Assembly (NCBI GenBank): GCA_023953615.1 | Contig: JAMLJH010000002.1 | Coordinates: 1,382,375-1,446,374, forward strand | DNA from: Verrucomicrobiia bacterium | GTDB lineage: Bacteria > Verrucomicrobiota > Verrucomicrobiia > Limisphaerales > JADLHS01 | Length of the DNA stretch: 64,000 bases | Direction: 5' to 3' | Part shown: one piece after another, positions 1 to 8,830 of the stretch | How the letters are laid out: every line of letters starts with the position of its first letter | How positions within the stretch are numbered: position 1 is the first letter of the stretch | Notes under the pieces: generated by a model | Database searches by the model: none | What the model was told of the DNA's origin: nothing | What the model saw: only the letters and a program-made list of their open reading frames with translations | Made by a program: the position numbers and the translations under genes

Positions 1-1864
1 GCAACGGCGTGGGATGGAAGCCCACAAAGCTCGTTTTCTCGGTCAACACCGGACCGTCAATCGTCACGCCGTCAATTGGGTTCGCGCGATCCAGCACGAT
101 GAATTCAATGCCCGCTTCGGCGGCGGCTTCCATGCCCAGCCCCATGGTCGAGGTGTAGGTGTAAAACCGGCAACCCACGTCCTGAATGTCGAACACCAGT
201 GCGTCGAGGCCTTTGAGTTGTTCGGGCGTCGGTTTGCGGCGTTCGCCGTAAAGACTGTAAATCGGCAAACCGGTTTTGGCGTCCGTCCCGTCGCCCACCT
301 GTTCATCCACCAGACCGCGAATGCCGTGCTCCGGACTGAACAACGCCACGAGCGTCACGCCCGGCGCCGTATGCAGTAAATCAATCGTCGAGCGCCGCGC
401 CCGATCATGGCCGGTATGGTTGGTGATCAAACCCACGCGCTTGCCTTTGAGCGGAGCGAAATTGCGCTGCTCCAACACGTCAATGCCGTTCAACACCGGA
501 CTGACAGGGCGCGTCACTCCGGGCGCGTCACTACTGGCATTACGGCTCGCCCGATCTGCGGTTTCCGTCTGGCCTTGCGGCGCCAACGCGCCCGGCACAT
601 TGGCAAAATTAAAATCCGTAATCGCCTGCGCCGCGAGCGTGCCCAGTTTCCGCCGCAACGCGAGGACGCTTCCGTCCTCCGTCGGATGATTCCGATTCGA
701 CAGAAAAATCACGAACGATTTTGAGAACGGGTCAATCCAGATGGACGTGCCCGTCCAGCCGGTGTGCCCATACGAACCCAGCGGAAACAATTCCCCGCGC
801 GGCCCGCTGTAACCCGTGTCAATGTCCCAACCAATCCCGCGCCGCCCCACGATATTGGGCGGGGTTTGCACGCTGGTCATCAGTTTCACCGTCTCGGGTT
901 TGAAAATACGGACGCCATCCAGTTCCCCGCCGTTCAGCAGCATTTGCGCGTAGCGCGCCAGATCGCTCGCGGTGAAAAACAATCCCGCGTGACCAGCGAC
1001 GCCACCCATTCGGCGCGCCCGCGGATCATGCACCACGCCGCGCACCGGCACGCCATTTTCCACCTCGGTGGGCGCAATGCGCGGCAACTTTGACTTGGGC
1101 GGATTGAAGCCCGTGTCTTTCATCCCCAGCGGCCCGTACACTTCCTTTTGCAAAAATTGATCCAACGGTTGGCCCGTGATGCGATGCACGATTTCTCCGA
1201 GCAGAATCGGGCCGGTATCGCTATACACAATTTTTTCTCCGGGTTTGCCGGCCAGTTTTTCCGCGCAGGCGAGTTGGATGGCGGCCTCGTTACCATTCCA
1301 ATCCGGTTTCAAACTGATGTCGGGACGCAAGCCGGAGGTGTGGGTGATCAATTGGCGGATGGTGACGTCTTCCTTGCCACCACCAGTGAAGGCTGGAAGA
1401 TACTTCGCCACACGATCATCCAAACCCAATTGACCGCGCTCCACCAACAGCATGACGGCTGGAGTGCAGGCCACCACTTTCGTCAAACTGGCCGCGTCAA
1501 AGAGAGTGTCTTCAGTCATCGGCTCGGTCGCGGGAACGACCGCCCGGTTGCCGTAAGCGCGGTGATAACTCGCGCCGTCGTGTTGCAGCCAAAAAACTCC
1601 GCCGGGACATTTCCCATCGGCAATGGCCGCGTTGATCGCCTGATCTATCTCGGCCAGTTTCTCCGCGCGAAATACCGAACTCACCTGAGCCGAACCGCCA
1701 AGGCTGCCAGCCAGGACCACCACCACGGCCAATCCCCAAGCCGCCAGCGGACGACTGACTTTGGCGATAACGCCCGTCGGAACTTTTGAGTGGTGCCGGC
1801 CAGGCTGCAAGCGCGGCGAGGAGTTGGGCAAAGATTCAATCGAGTTTGGGTTTTGTCGGTTCAT
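1..1864 (-). CDS. Serine hydrolase (class C beta-lactamase-like) fused to NamZ/DUF1343 exo-N-acetylmuramidase domain, C-terminus outside window
   Basis: The frame is open from an ATG at 1864 to the left edge, so 621 residues are visible and the C-terminus is missing. A short N-terminal stretch is followed by a hydrophobic segment near residues 38-55 (membrane anchor or signal). A beta-lactamase/DD-peptidase-like domain follows, with SLTK (Ser126, Lys129), a YSD tyrosine motif (Tyr214) and an HAG-type motif (GHAGLF). From about residue 450 the sequence matches the DUF1343/NamZ family: LNGIDVLEQ, GLITNHTG, LFSPEHGIRG, QDVGCRFYTYTSTMG. NamZ enzymes release MurNAc from the non-reducing end of peptidoglycan fragments. 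The start forms an ATGA overlap with the marC stop, so the two are probably translationally coupled. Domain calls are from motif recognition; activity of either half is inferred. Confidence 0.85.
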   Translation of the reverse strand, partial: MNRQNPNSIESLPNSSPRLQPGRHHSKVPTGVIAKVSRPLAAWGLAVVVVLAGSLGGSAQVSSVFRAEKLAEIDQAINAAIADGKCPGGVFWLQHDGASYHRAYGNRAVVPATEPMTEDTLFDAASLTKVVACTPAVMLLVERGQLGLDDRVAKYLPAFTGGGKEDVTIRQLITHTSGLRPDISLKPDWNGNEAAIQLACAEKLAGKPGEKIVYSDTGPILLGEIVHRITGQPLDQFLQKEVYGPLGMKDTGFNPPKSKLPRIAPTEVENGVPVRGVVHDPRARRMGGVAGHAGLFFTASDLARYAQMLLNGGELDGVRIFKPETVKLMTSVQTPPNIVGRRGIGWDIDTGYSGPRGELFPLGSYGHTGWTGTSIWIDPFSKSFVIFLSNRNHPTEDGSVLALRRKLGTLAAQAITDFNFANVPGALAPQGQTETADRASRNASSDAPGVTRPVSPVLNGIDVLEQRNFAPLKGKRVGLITNHTGHDRARRSTIDLLHTAPGVTLVALFSPEHGIRGLVDEQVGDGTDAKTGLPIYSLYGERRKPTPEQLKGLDALVFDIQDVGCRFYTYTSTMGLGMEAAAEAGIEFIVLDRANPIDGVTIDGPVLTEKTSFVGFHPTPL

Positions 1865-2517
1865 GGTTTAATCCAGTCGTTACGCACTGCGGTTATTCCG
1901 TTGATCATGAATTGAATGGCCACGGTGGCCAGGAGCAACCCCATGATCCGGGTGGTGACTTTCATGGCGATGGGGCTGAGCCATTTCGCGCCGCGCGCGG
2001 AGATGCGCAAAATCAAGTAGCTAAGGAACGCAACCAGCAAAATGCAACCATACAAGGCCACGTGCTGCGCGACGTCGGTGGCGCGGGATTGCATCACGAT
2101 GGCGGTGGAAATCGCTCCCGGCCCCGCCAACATCGGAACGGCCAGCGGAGTGATCGCAATGTCCGCTTTTTCCGAAGCCGCCACCTTCTCCTCAGCCGTT
2201 TCCACCACGCGCGAACGTTGAGCCTGCAACATGTCCAGAGCCACGATGAACAACACAATGCTGGCCGCAATTTGGAAGGCGGGCATCGTGATCCCCAGAA
2301 AATGAAAAATGATTTTACCCGCCATCGCAAATACCAGCAGTATCGTCGCCATCACCACGCAGGCCAGACGCGCCATGCGAATGCGTTGCTCCGGCGTGTC
2401 GCGCGGCGTCATCGCGATAAACGTCGGCACGGTGGCCAGCGGGTCAACGATGACGAAGAGCGAACCAAAAGTCAGCAGCGTGTATTCGAGCAGCGCGTGA
2501 AAGTTCATGTTGAACAA
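1861..2517 (-). CDS. MarC family integral membrane protein (UPF0056)
   Basis: A 218-residue protein with about six hydrophobic segments and the MarC-family hallmarks: LFVIVDPLATVPTFIAMT near the N-terminus and TPLAVPMLAGPGAISTAIV in the middle. Length is normal for the family. MarC was once linked to multiple antibiotic resistance, but its transport substrate is not established. The N-terminal 13 bases overlap the end of the ATP-grasp-like gene upstream, and the stop overlaps the start of the serine hydrolase/NamZ gene by ATGA, so three genes probably form one minus-strand transcription unit. A second in-frame ATG three codons in is an alternative start. Confidence 0.9.
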   Translation of the reverse strand: MFNMNFHALLEYTLLTFGSLFVIVDPLATVPTFIAMTPRDTPEQRIRMARLACVVMATILLVFAMAGKIIFHFLGITMPAFQIAASIVLFIVALDMLQAQRSRVVETAEEKVAASEKADIAITPLAVPMLAGPGAISTAIVMQSRATDVAQHVALYGCILLVAFLSYLILRISARGAKWLSPIAMKVTTRIMGLLLATVAIQFMINGITAVRNDWIKP

Positions 2518-3851
2518 GGAGTCAAAACCGCGTCACTCATGCCGTGGACGATTTTTTTATCGGCGGGAACGATAGTCGCCAACACCCCGCCCAGTCGAGC
2601 CTGCGCCGCGTCGCCCTCGCCACTCACAAAATAATAGGGGCATAATCGCGCGCGCCCCTTCATCGGCAGCAGCTCGTTCCGGTCAAAATCATACCAGGAC
2701 GTTTCCACCAAAGACGGCTTGTGGAATCGCTGCAGCACGCGTGGTGATTGCGGGAATTCCGTCAGCGCCGCATCCACGGCCTCGGCCCAAGCCTCCAGTG
2801 ACAAATCGCTGCCCAGCGCAACGCCACGCGCGCCCCAGGCTCGTTCGGAAAATCCGGAGATTTTCAAAATCAACTCCCGTTCCTTTTGCGAGAGGGTTTT
2901 CAATTGTTGCCAATCGGTCAGGTTCAGTTCCGGAATCGCGGCCTGCGGCGGCAACGGACTGGGGTCCACCAGCCAGGTGTAAGGCACGATTTTTTTCATC
3001 CGCGTCAGAAAACCCTCGCCCAATTCCTGTCGCCAAAAGTCGTGCAGATTGCGGTTCCACAGTAACGCAAACAACATCTTCTCCTCGAAAATGGGTTTGG
3101 GCGGCGGCGTTACGCGGAGCTGCTGGCGTTGGGCCAAATCGAAAATCTGAGTTGCGTTGGCCACATCCGGCAAATCGAACAACTCGAAAAACCGATACAC
3201 CGCATCGCCCTCCTGGAACGCGGAAAAACTGTCGTCGCGCACGTTGAAGCGCGGGCCGAGTTGTTCCGCCAGCCATTGCATTTCGGGACGATAAGTAGCC
3301 GCCTCGTTCGAGACAATCACATGAACGTGTGGCGCCGCGCCAAAAATTCCGGCAAAGCCTTGTTTCATGCCGTCCCTGCCCCCCAACACCTTGAAGGCGT
3401 CCGCCGTTGGATCGAGCGCGGCGTACGTTTGATTCAACCAAGCCGTAAGTCCAATTCCGCCGGGGACCGAGTCCAATTCCGTGCAACGCAAGCCGTCCTC
3501 GGTGATCAACAAGTCCGGTCGGATCACGCGCGGCACCTCGTTTTTGAAAACCGCCGCGCGTTGCCGCGCGATGAGTTCGGCGGGTTTACCCAAGTCCAGC
3601 CAATGCGCCACCCAGTCGGGCATTTTTCCCGCCACACTCTTGCGATACAGCAGATTCACCGCGCGATAGAACTGCAATAAAATCCGTCCGAGCGATTCAA
3701 TCTCCCGGGCGCGCTGAGGTCCTAAACGAAACGGTTCCGGCGCGGTGCGCCATTGCATTCCCGCAAACAATCCCTGCGACGGCACCGCGGCGCGAATGGC
3801 CTGAGCTTGCTGCGCCGCCGTGGTTTGAAAATCAACTGCCGAAATTTGCAC
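2505..3851 (-). CDS. Hypothetical protein, possibly a circularly permuted ATP-grasp-type ligase
   Basis: A 448-residue soluble protein read from a GTG; no signal peptide is visible. The segment VIRPDLLITEDGLRCTELDS followed by PGGIGLTAWLNQ, and a glycine-rich C-terminus ending in DKKIVHGMSDAVLTPC, resemble the layout of circularly permuted ATP-grasp proteins such as glutathionylspermidine-synthase-like ligases. I cannot assign a family with certainty. No clear Shine-Dalgarno sequence precedes the GTG; Met32 is an alternative start. It overlaps marC by 13 bases and heads the three-gene unit that ends with the NamZ fusion. A peptide-ligase role next to peptidoglycan-related genes is inference. 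Confidence 0.6.
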   Translation of the reverse strand: MQISAVDFQTTAAQQAQAIRAAVPSQGLFAGMQWRTAPEPFRLGPQRAREIESLGRILLQFYRAVNLLYRKSVAGKMPDWVAHWLDLGKPAELIARQRAAVFKNEVPRVIRPDLLITEDGLRCTELDSVPGGIGLTAWLNQTYAALDPTADAFKVLGGRDGMKQGFAGIFGAAPHVHVIVSNEAATYRPEMQWLAEQLGPRFNVRDDSFSAFQEGDAVYRFFELFDLPDVANATQIFDLAQRQQLRVTPPPKPIFEEKMLFALLWNRNLHDFWRQELGEGFLTRMKKIVPYTWLVDPSPLPPQAAIPELNLTDWQQLKTLSQKERELILKISGFSERAWGARGVALGSDLSLEAWAEAVDAALTEFPQSPRVLQRFHKPSLVETSWYDFDRNELLPMKGRARLCPYYFVSGEGDAAQARLGGVLATIVPADKKIVHGMSDAVLTPCST

Positions 3852-3898
3852 GCGGGTTCACCGTAGAATAATCGCGTCTCAGCGTCAAAAATGAAACG

Positions 3899-5152
3899 TT
3901 ACTTGACCGGAAGTGCGCCTTGCAGTTCCTGCGCCACTCGTTCCGCTTCGCGCATTACCCGCAACACATTCTGACCGGCGACCTTTTCCACGTCCGTTTG
4001 CGAGTAACCGCGCCGCAACAGCTCCGCGAGCAAGTCCGGATACTTGGAAACATCCTCCAAACCCCGGGGCGCGCCGCTGAAGCCGTCGAAATCCGCGCCA
4101 ATCCCCACATGGTCCACTCCGATCAATTTGCGAATGTGATCAATATGATCCGCCACGTCACTTAAGGTCGCAGCGCGAGGGTCCGGATGCGTTTTGCGCC
4201 ACTCGGCCACCGCGACTCGAAAGGAGCGCGAATCGTCCCCGTAGAGTTTTCGCAAACGCTCTTTTTCCTTTGTGACAAGTGCTTCATCCAAACGATCGGC
4301 TTCGGTAATGAAATTGGGAACGAAACAAACCATCACGACGCCACCGTTGGTTTTGGTCATTCGCAAAATCTCATCCGGCACATCGCGCAGATGATTACAT
4401 AGTGTCCGAGCGGAAGAATGTGAAAAAATCACCGGGGCTTTCGTCACGCGCAACGCCGCGCGCATGGTGTCGTCGCTCACATGCGATAAATCCACCAACA
4501 TGCCGAGCCGGTTCATTTCTTGAACCACTTCCTCGCCAAACGCGGTCAGGCCGTGATGCGCCGGTTTATCGCCCGCGGCATCCGCCCAGTCGGTATTCTC
4601 CGTGTGCGTCAAGGTCATGTACCGCGCGCCCAGATGATACATCATGCGCAAGGTGGCGAGGGAATTATTGATGGAATGTCCGCCTTCCATGCCGATGAGC
4701 GAAGCGATTTTTTCCTGCCGATGGATCCGCTCCACGTCATCCGCCGTAAGTGCCAGTTCAAACGTCTCCGGGTGGCGCGCGCACAGTTGATAAACAACGT
4801 CTATCTGCTCAAGCGTTGCCTGCACTGCCGCCGCGCCGCTCGGCTGAGTGGGAACGTACACCGACCAAAACTGGCCGCCCACCAACCCGGCGCGGAGCCG
4901 GGGAATATCGGTGTGCATCGGCGGTTTCAATCCCGCCGTGCTCTGCGCCAAATTCAATTCGGCGAAATTATTGTGACCCCGGTCCCGATACTCCCACGGC
5001 GTATCATTGTGCCCGTCAATCAACGGCACGCGCTTGAGTAATTGGCGGACTTCTTCGAGATAGCGATCGGAATTCGGCTCGTCTGCGGGCGAGGTCACGG
5101 CGGTTAAGCCGCATAACACCGCGCTCGTGATGACAAAAAACTGCTTGATCAT
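3899..5152 (-). CDS. Membrane dipeptidase (peptidase family M19), secreted
   Basis: A zinc-dependent renal dipeptidase-type enzyme of 417 residues. The frame extends upstream, but the ATG at 5152 begins a clear signal peptide (MIKQFFVITSAVLCGLTAV), so I place the start there. Family motifs: DGHNDTPW (metal-binding His/Asp), MEGGHSI (bridging Glu), LTHTENTDWADAA, LVDLSHVSDDTM, VIFSHSSAR and HVGIGADFDG. Such enzymes hydrolyse dipeptides, including those with D-residues, in the periplasm. It is transcribed away from the hydrolase at 5277, leaving a 124-base divergent promoter region. With the NamZ fusion nearby, peptidoglycan-peptide salvage is a reasonable guess. Confidence 0.92.
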   Translation of the reverse strand: MIKQFFVITSAVLCGLTAVTSPADEPNSDRYLEEVRQLLKRVPLIDGHNDTPWEYRDRGHNNFAELNLAQSTAGLKPPMHTDIPRLRAGLVGGQFWSVYVPTQPSGAAAVQATLEQIDVVYQLCARHPETFELALTADDVERIHRQEKIASLIGMEGGHSINNSLATLRMMYHLGARYMTLTHTENTDWADAAGDKPAHHGLTAFGEEVVQEMNRLGMLVDLSHVSDDTMRAALRVTKAPVIFSHSSARTLCNHLRDVPDEILRMTKTNGGVVMVCFVPNFITEADRLDEALVTKEKERLRKLYGDDSRSFRVAVAEWRKTHPDPRAATLSDVADHIDHIRKLIGVDHVGIGADFDGFSGAPRGLEDVSKYPDLLAELLRRGYSQTDVEKVAGQNVLRVMREAERVAQELQGALPVK

Positions 5153-5276
5153 GAAGCCTATTGTGCCAGCGCCTGGCGACCACCGCACCACCAATCCTTC
5201 ACCGCGAATCAACTCAATTAACAGGTGGATGAACAAGGTATTGAAAAACGTCGGACGAATCCTTACGCTGCGCGGC

Positions 5277-6164
5277 ATGAATCTGTTGCCTCGATGTTTG
5301 GGAGTGGCGTTGGCGCTGGTCCTTACCTCGGACGCCCAAACCAATCAAAGCTTCGCGCTCTGGTCGGCAGGCGCTCCCGGGGCGCTGGGCGGCGAGAGCA
5401 AAGACATTCCCACGCTGACGGTGTATTTGCCGACTCCCGAAGTCGCCACCGGCGCCGCGATCGTTATTTGTCCCGGCGGCGGATACGGCGCGTTGGCCGA
5501 CCATGAAGGCAGCGTTTACGCTCACTGGTTGAACAGTCAAGGCATCGCCGGTTTCGTCCTGAAATATCGGCTCGGCTCGGCTGGATATCATCATCCCGCC
5601 ATGCTGAACGACGCGGCGCACGCCATTCGCACGGTGCGCGACCGCGCTGCAGAGTGGCAGGTGGACGCGCAACGCGTTGGCATCATGGGTTCGTCCGCGG
5701 GCGGTCATCTGGCTTCGACCACGATTACCCATTGGGACAAGGGCAATCCAAGTGCGGCCTCCGCAATTGAGCGCCAAAGTTCGCGCCCCGATTTGGCGAT
5801 CCTGTGCTACCCCGTCATTTCCATGAGCAACGAGTTCACTCATAAAGGTTCGCGGAATAATTTGTTGGGCACGAATCAACCTCCCGCGTTGTTGCGGGAA
5901 CTCTCCGCCGAATTACAGGTAAACCAAGAAACGCCACCCTGCTTCATCTGGAGCACGCTGGAGGATCCCACCGTGCCGGTGGAGAACAGTCTGATGTTGG
6001 CGGCGGCGCTCCGCCGGGTTGGGGTGCCGTTCGATTTACATGTTTATGAGCGCGGACCTCACGGGATCGGCCTGGGTGTTCGCCATTATTCGCCCGAAGC
6101 CAAACTTCACCCCTGGACCTACGACTGCGCGTTTTGGTTGCGGGAACATAAATTTGCCCGCTGA
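5277..6164 (+). CDS. Secreted alpha/beta hydrolase (acetyl esterase / BD-FAE-like)
   Basis: A 295-residue protein starting with a signal peptide (MNLLPRCLGVALALVLTSDAQ). Longer upstream reading overlaps the divergent dipeptidase and is rejected. The oxyanion region is ICPGGGYGALADHEG, the nucleophile elbow is GSSAGGH, the likely acid is in LEDPTVPVENS and the catalytic His lies in RGPHGIGLG. This is the esterase/lipase group often called 'alpha/beta hydrolase' or acetylxylan-esterase-like, which removes acyl groups from plant or algal polysaccharides. Substrate is not determinable here. Confidence 0.88.
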   Translation: MNLLPRCLGVALALVLTSDAQTNQSFALWSAGAPGALGGESKDIPTLTVYLPTPEVATGAAIVICPGGGYGALADHEGSVYAHWLNSQGIAGFVLKYRLGSAGYHHPAMLNDAAHAIRTVRDRAAEWQVDAQRVGIMGSSAGGHLASTTITHWDKGNPSAASAIERQSSRPDLAILCYPVISMSNEFTHKGSRNNLLGTNQPPALLRELSAELQVNQETPPCFIWSTLEDPTVPVENSLMLAAALRRVGVPFDLHVYERGPHGIGLGVRHYSPEAKLHPWTYDCAFWLREHKFAR

Positions 6165-6359
6165 AATATCCTTCGAACCATGATGAATCTACCTGCTTTC
6201 AGACCGGTGAAACCCAGTTCGCGATTCGGTAATGTCCCGGAAAAGCGTAGGGTTTCATTCCGGTTTGATTGCCGGGCGGCACAGAGTAGTTTTGGCCCGT
6301 CGTTTTTCAAGTAGTTGGAGGGGTGTCGCACCAATTTGGAATTATAGAATAAAAATTTA
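6165..6359. other. Intergenic region before the polysaccharide export pair
   Basis: 195 bases without a gene. The last 60 bases are AT-rich and include TATAGA-like and AATAAAAATTT stretches just before the first export gene, a plausible promoter/leader. No -35 with standard spacing and no clear Shine-Dalgarno sequence is visible. Confidence 0.35.
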
Positions 6360-7436
6360 ATGCACATGAAGAAGCGATCACTGATCTTGAGTGGACTCAC
6401 CCTGCTCGCCGTCACCTGGCCGACGCTGGCCGACGACGCCCAGCAACTCCCAACTCCGCCCGCCGAATCCGCGGCGCCAGCCCCCGCCAAAATCAAGGGC
6501 GCCCTGACCTCTTCGGATCCAAGCCAACGCGCCGAGTGGCAAAAGCGGTTGACCTTGGGCGCCGGCGATACCCTGAACTTCGCATTGTTCGATCGTCCCG
6601 ACAGCGCCAAGCGCGATGTGGCGATTGGTCCCGATGGCCGGGTTTCTTTTTTACAAGCTGAGGATGTTCTCGCGGCTGGATTAACGATTGATGAATTACG
6701 CGCCGCGTTTGACGCGGAGTTGAGCAAATTTTACAACACGCCGCGGACAATCATCACCCCGGCCGCCTACAACAGTAAAAAGTTTTACCTGCTCGGTGCG
6801 GTAAGTCAGAAAGGCGTTTTCACCCTGAACCGGCCCACCACCATGATTGAAGCCATCGCGCGGGCCGGCGGTTTGGAAACCGGTTTGTTTGATCAAAACA
6901 CCGTCGAACTGGCCGACCTTTCCCACAGCTTTATGGTGCGACACGGCGAAAGGCTCGCCGTGGATTTCGAGAGTTTGTTTCAACGCGGAGATTTATCCCA
7001 AAACATCGCGATTGAACCGGACGATTACATCTTCTTCGCCTCGTCTGCCGCCAACCAAATCTTTGTGGTTGGCGCCGTGGGCCCCGGACTGGGAGACGGC
7101 ACCGGAGTCGTCCCATACAGCCCCAATGCCAGCCTCATCTCCGCCATTACGTCGCGCGGTGGATTTGCTGACAAGGCCTATCAAAGCCGCGTGCTGATCG
7201 TTCGCGGCTCGCTGAACAAACCCGAGTGCATCGTCGTGAACGCCAAGGCCATTCTGGCCGGAGAGGCGCCGGACTTTCGTTTGGAACCCAAGGACATCGT
7301 GTATGTGTCGCGCCGGCCTTGGGCGCGAGCGGAAGAAATCCTGGATAACGCCACCATCGCCTTTATTCAATCCGCCGTGGTCACCTACACCGGATTCCTC
7401 CACCCCCTCATTCAACATCCCTGGGTTACGCCTTGA
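6360..7436 (+). CDS. Polysaccharide biosynthesis/export protein (Wza/SLBB type), first copy
   Basis: A 358-residue exported protein. The signal peptide begins at the second Met (MKKRSLILSGLTLLAVTWPTLA), so 6366 is an equally likely start. Residues about 60-135 form a poly_export domain (LGAGDTLNFALFDRP, VAIGPDGRVSFLQ). Two SLBB-like segments follow (FYLLGAVSQKGVFTL with MIEAIARAGG; IFVVGAVGPG with LISAITSRGGF). This family forms outer-membrane channels for capsule or exopolysaccharide. The second copy overlaps its end by four bases if read from 7433, or follows by 35 bases if read from its lipoprotein start, so both are co-transcribed. No glycosyltransferases or Wzc partner lie in the window. 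Confidence 0.87.
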   Translation: MHMKKRSLILSGLTLLAVTWPTLADDAQQLPTPPAESAAPAPAKIKGALTSSDPSQRAEWQKRLTLGAGDTLNFALFDRPDSAKRDVAIGPDGRVSFLQAEDVLAAGLTIDELRAAFDAELSKFYNTPRTIITPAAYNSKKFYLLGAVSQKGVFTLNRPTTMIEAIARAGGLETGLFDQNTVELADLSHSFMVRHGERLAVDFESLFQRGDLSQNIAIEPDDYIFFASSAANQIFVVGAVGPGLGDGTGVVPYSPNASLISAITSRGGFADKAYQSRVLIVRGSLNKPECIVVNAKAILAGEAPDFRLEPKDIVYVSRRPWARAEEILDNATIAFIQSAVVTYTGFLHPLIQHPWVTP

Positions 7437-7471
7437 AGCGCCATTCGCATCAATTCAATCCAACTTTTCAC

Positions 7472-8542
7472 ATGAAAAAAGTTTTCCTCCTCAGCTCGAT
7501 GGTTGCCGGACTCGTTGTTTTTGTCGGTTGCCAAATCCCCAAGCAAAGCAGCGCGCCGCGGTTTGATCCCCGGGCCACCGGCACGTTTTCCAATGCTGTC
7601 GGCGGCCTCGCGTTAGAACGCTCGCTCGACGCTTCCCTGCTGAAAACTCCCCAGGACCTGTTCCGACTCGGCCCCGGAGACGAACTGCAAATTGAAGTCA
7701 TTGATCAGATCGCCACCCGATCCGATCTGGCGGTTGGACCTGATGGCAAAATTTATTTTTATTTGCTGCCGGGCATTGACGTCTGGGGGCTGACCCTGGC
7801 GGAAACCAAACGGACGCTGGAAAAGGAACTGGAGAAATACATCGCCGGACCGCAGGTCTCCATCAGCTTGCGCGCCGTGGGGAGCAAACACATCTGGGTC
7901 CTCGGCGCGGTAGATCATCCTGGCGTTTATCCCGCCACCGCTCCGATCTCCTTGCTGGAAGCCATGTCCCTGGCGGGCGGCACCCGTCGCGCGCAATCGG
8001 GAACGACCACCGTGAACATGGCGGATCTGCGTCACGCCTTTGTCGTGAGAAATGGTGCCGTGTTGCCGGTTGACTTTCAACGCCTGCTGGAGCAAGGCGA
8101 TATGACGCAAAACATTTTCCTGAAACCGGACGATTTCGTTTACGTCCCATCGGGCGCGGCCCGGGAAATTTATTTGTTCGGGGCCGTGCGGACGCCCCGC
8201 GCAATTGCGCTGTCGGAAACGCCCACCCTGGTCGCCGCCATTACCGCTGGAGGCGGAACGTTGCGGGATGCCTATTTGTCGCAAGTGGCCATCGTCCGCG
8301 GTTCCCTGACCCATCCGGAAATGGCCGTGGTCAACTACAAGGACATTCTTGAAGGCCGCGCGGGCGACATTCCGTTGGAGCCTCGCGACATCGTTTTCGT
8401 CCCCAATAGTCCCTATCGTTTCCTGCGAAATTACGTGGACGCGGTAATCAATACCTTTGTGTTCTCGGCGGCGGCGAACGAGGGGGCGGCGGCATTCGGT
8501 GGCGCTCCGGCGGGCGTGGGCGTCTCCGTTGGTAATCGTTAG
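7472..8542 (+). CDS. Polysaccharide export lipoprotein (Wza/SLBB type), second copy
   Basis: A 356-residue paralogue of the preceding protein. I choose the ATG at 7472 because it opens a lipoprotein signal peptide ending in the lipobox VFVGC; an upstream frame from 7433 would bury it. The poly_export domain contains LGPGDELQIEVIDQ and VGPDGKIYFYLLPG, followed by SLBB-type repeats (IWVLGAVDHPGVYP, LLEAMSLAGG; IYLFGAVRTP, LVAAITAGGG). The C-terminal part is predicted to span or approach the outer membrane. Parallel motifs in the two copies suggest gene duplication and perhaps a hetero-oligomeric channel. Confidence 0.88.
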   Translation: MKKVFLLSSMVAGLVVFVGCQIPKQSSAPRFDPRATGTFSNAVGGLALERSLDASLLKTPQDLFRLGPGDELQIEVIDQIATRSDLAVGPDGKIYFYLLPGIDVWGLTLAETKRTLEKELEKYIAGPQVSISLRAVGSKHIWVLGAVDHPGVYPATAPISLLEAMSLAGGTRRAQSGTTTVNMADLRHAFVVRNGAVLPVDFQRLLEQGDMTQNIFLKPDDFVYVPSGAAREIYLFGAVRTPRAIALSETPTLVAAITAGGGTLRDAYLSQVAIVRGSLTHPEMAVVNYKDILEGRAGDIPLEPRDIVFVPNSPYRFLRNYVDAVINTFVFSAAANEGAAAFGGAPAGVGVSVGNR

Positions 8543-8757
8543 CTCTTAAACTCATATTAACGAGACTCAGGAGTGTCCGCGGCATGGCGGGACGTAGTGC
8601 CATCGTGGGGACAACTTGCCCGCGCCGGCGAGGCGAGCCGAATAAAGTATAATCATCCGCGTTGAAATCGTGGATGCGACCGAACCAAGGATTGGTCGCA
8701 AAGCATCAGACAAATCAGAAGCAAACCATAATGACGGGGAAAGCAACTGTTCATCGC

Positions 8758-8786
8758 TTGACGCGCTTGGAGCAAAGTTGCATATT
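8758..8786 (+). promoter_or_regulatory. Candidate sigma-70 promoter for rpoD
   Basis: TTGACG (8758-8763) is separated by 17 bases from CATATT (8781-8786), about 45 bases before the rpoD ATG. Spacing and the -35 are close to consensus; the -10 is only partly so. A TATAAT at about 8648 has no well-spaced -35. The rest of the 288-base gap after the export genes shows no gene. Confidence 0.4.
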
Positions 8787-8830
8787 CCTCCGCAGTTCAC
8801 CCGAAATAACCGGAAATCCAGTTAAAGATT

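Noticed and set aside
1148..2634. Plus-strand frames opposite the NamZ fusion and marC
   Set aside because: The minus strand carries recognisable motifs throughout; the plus frames do not.
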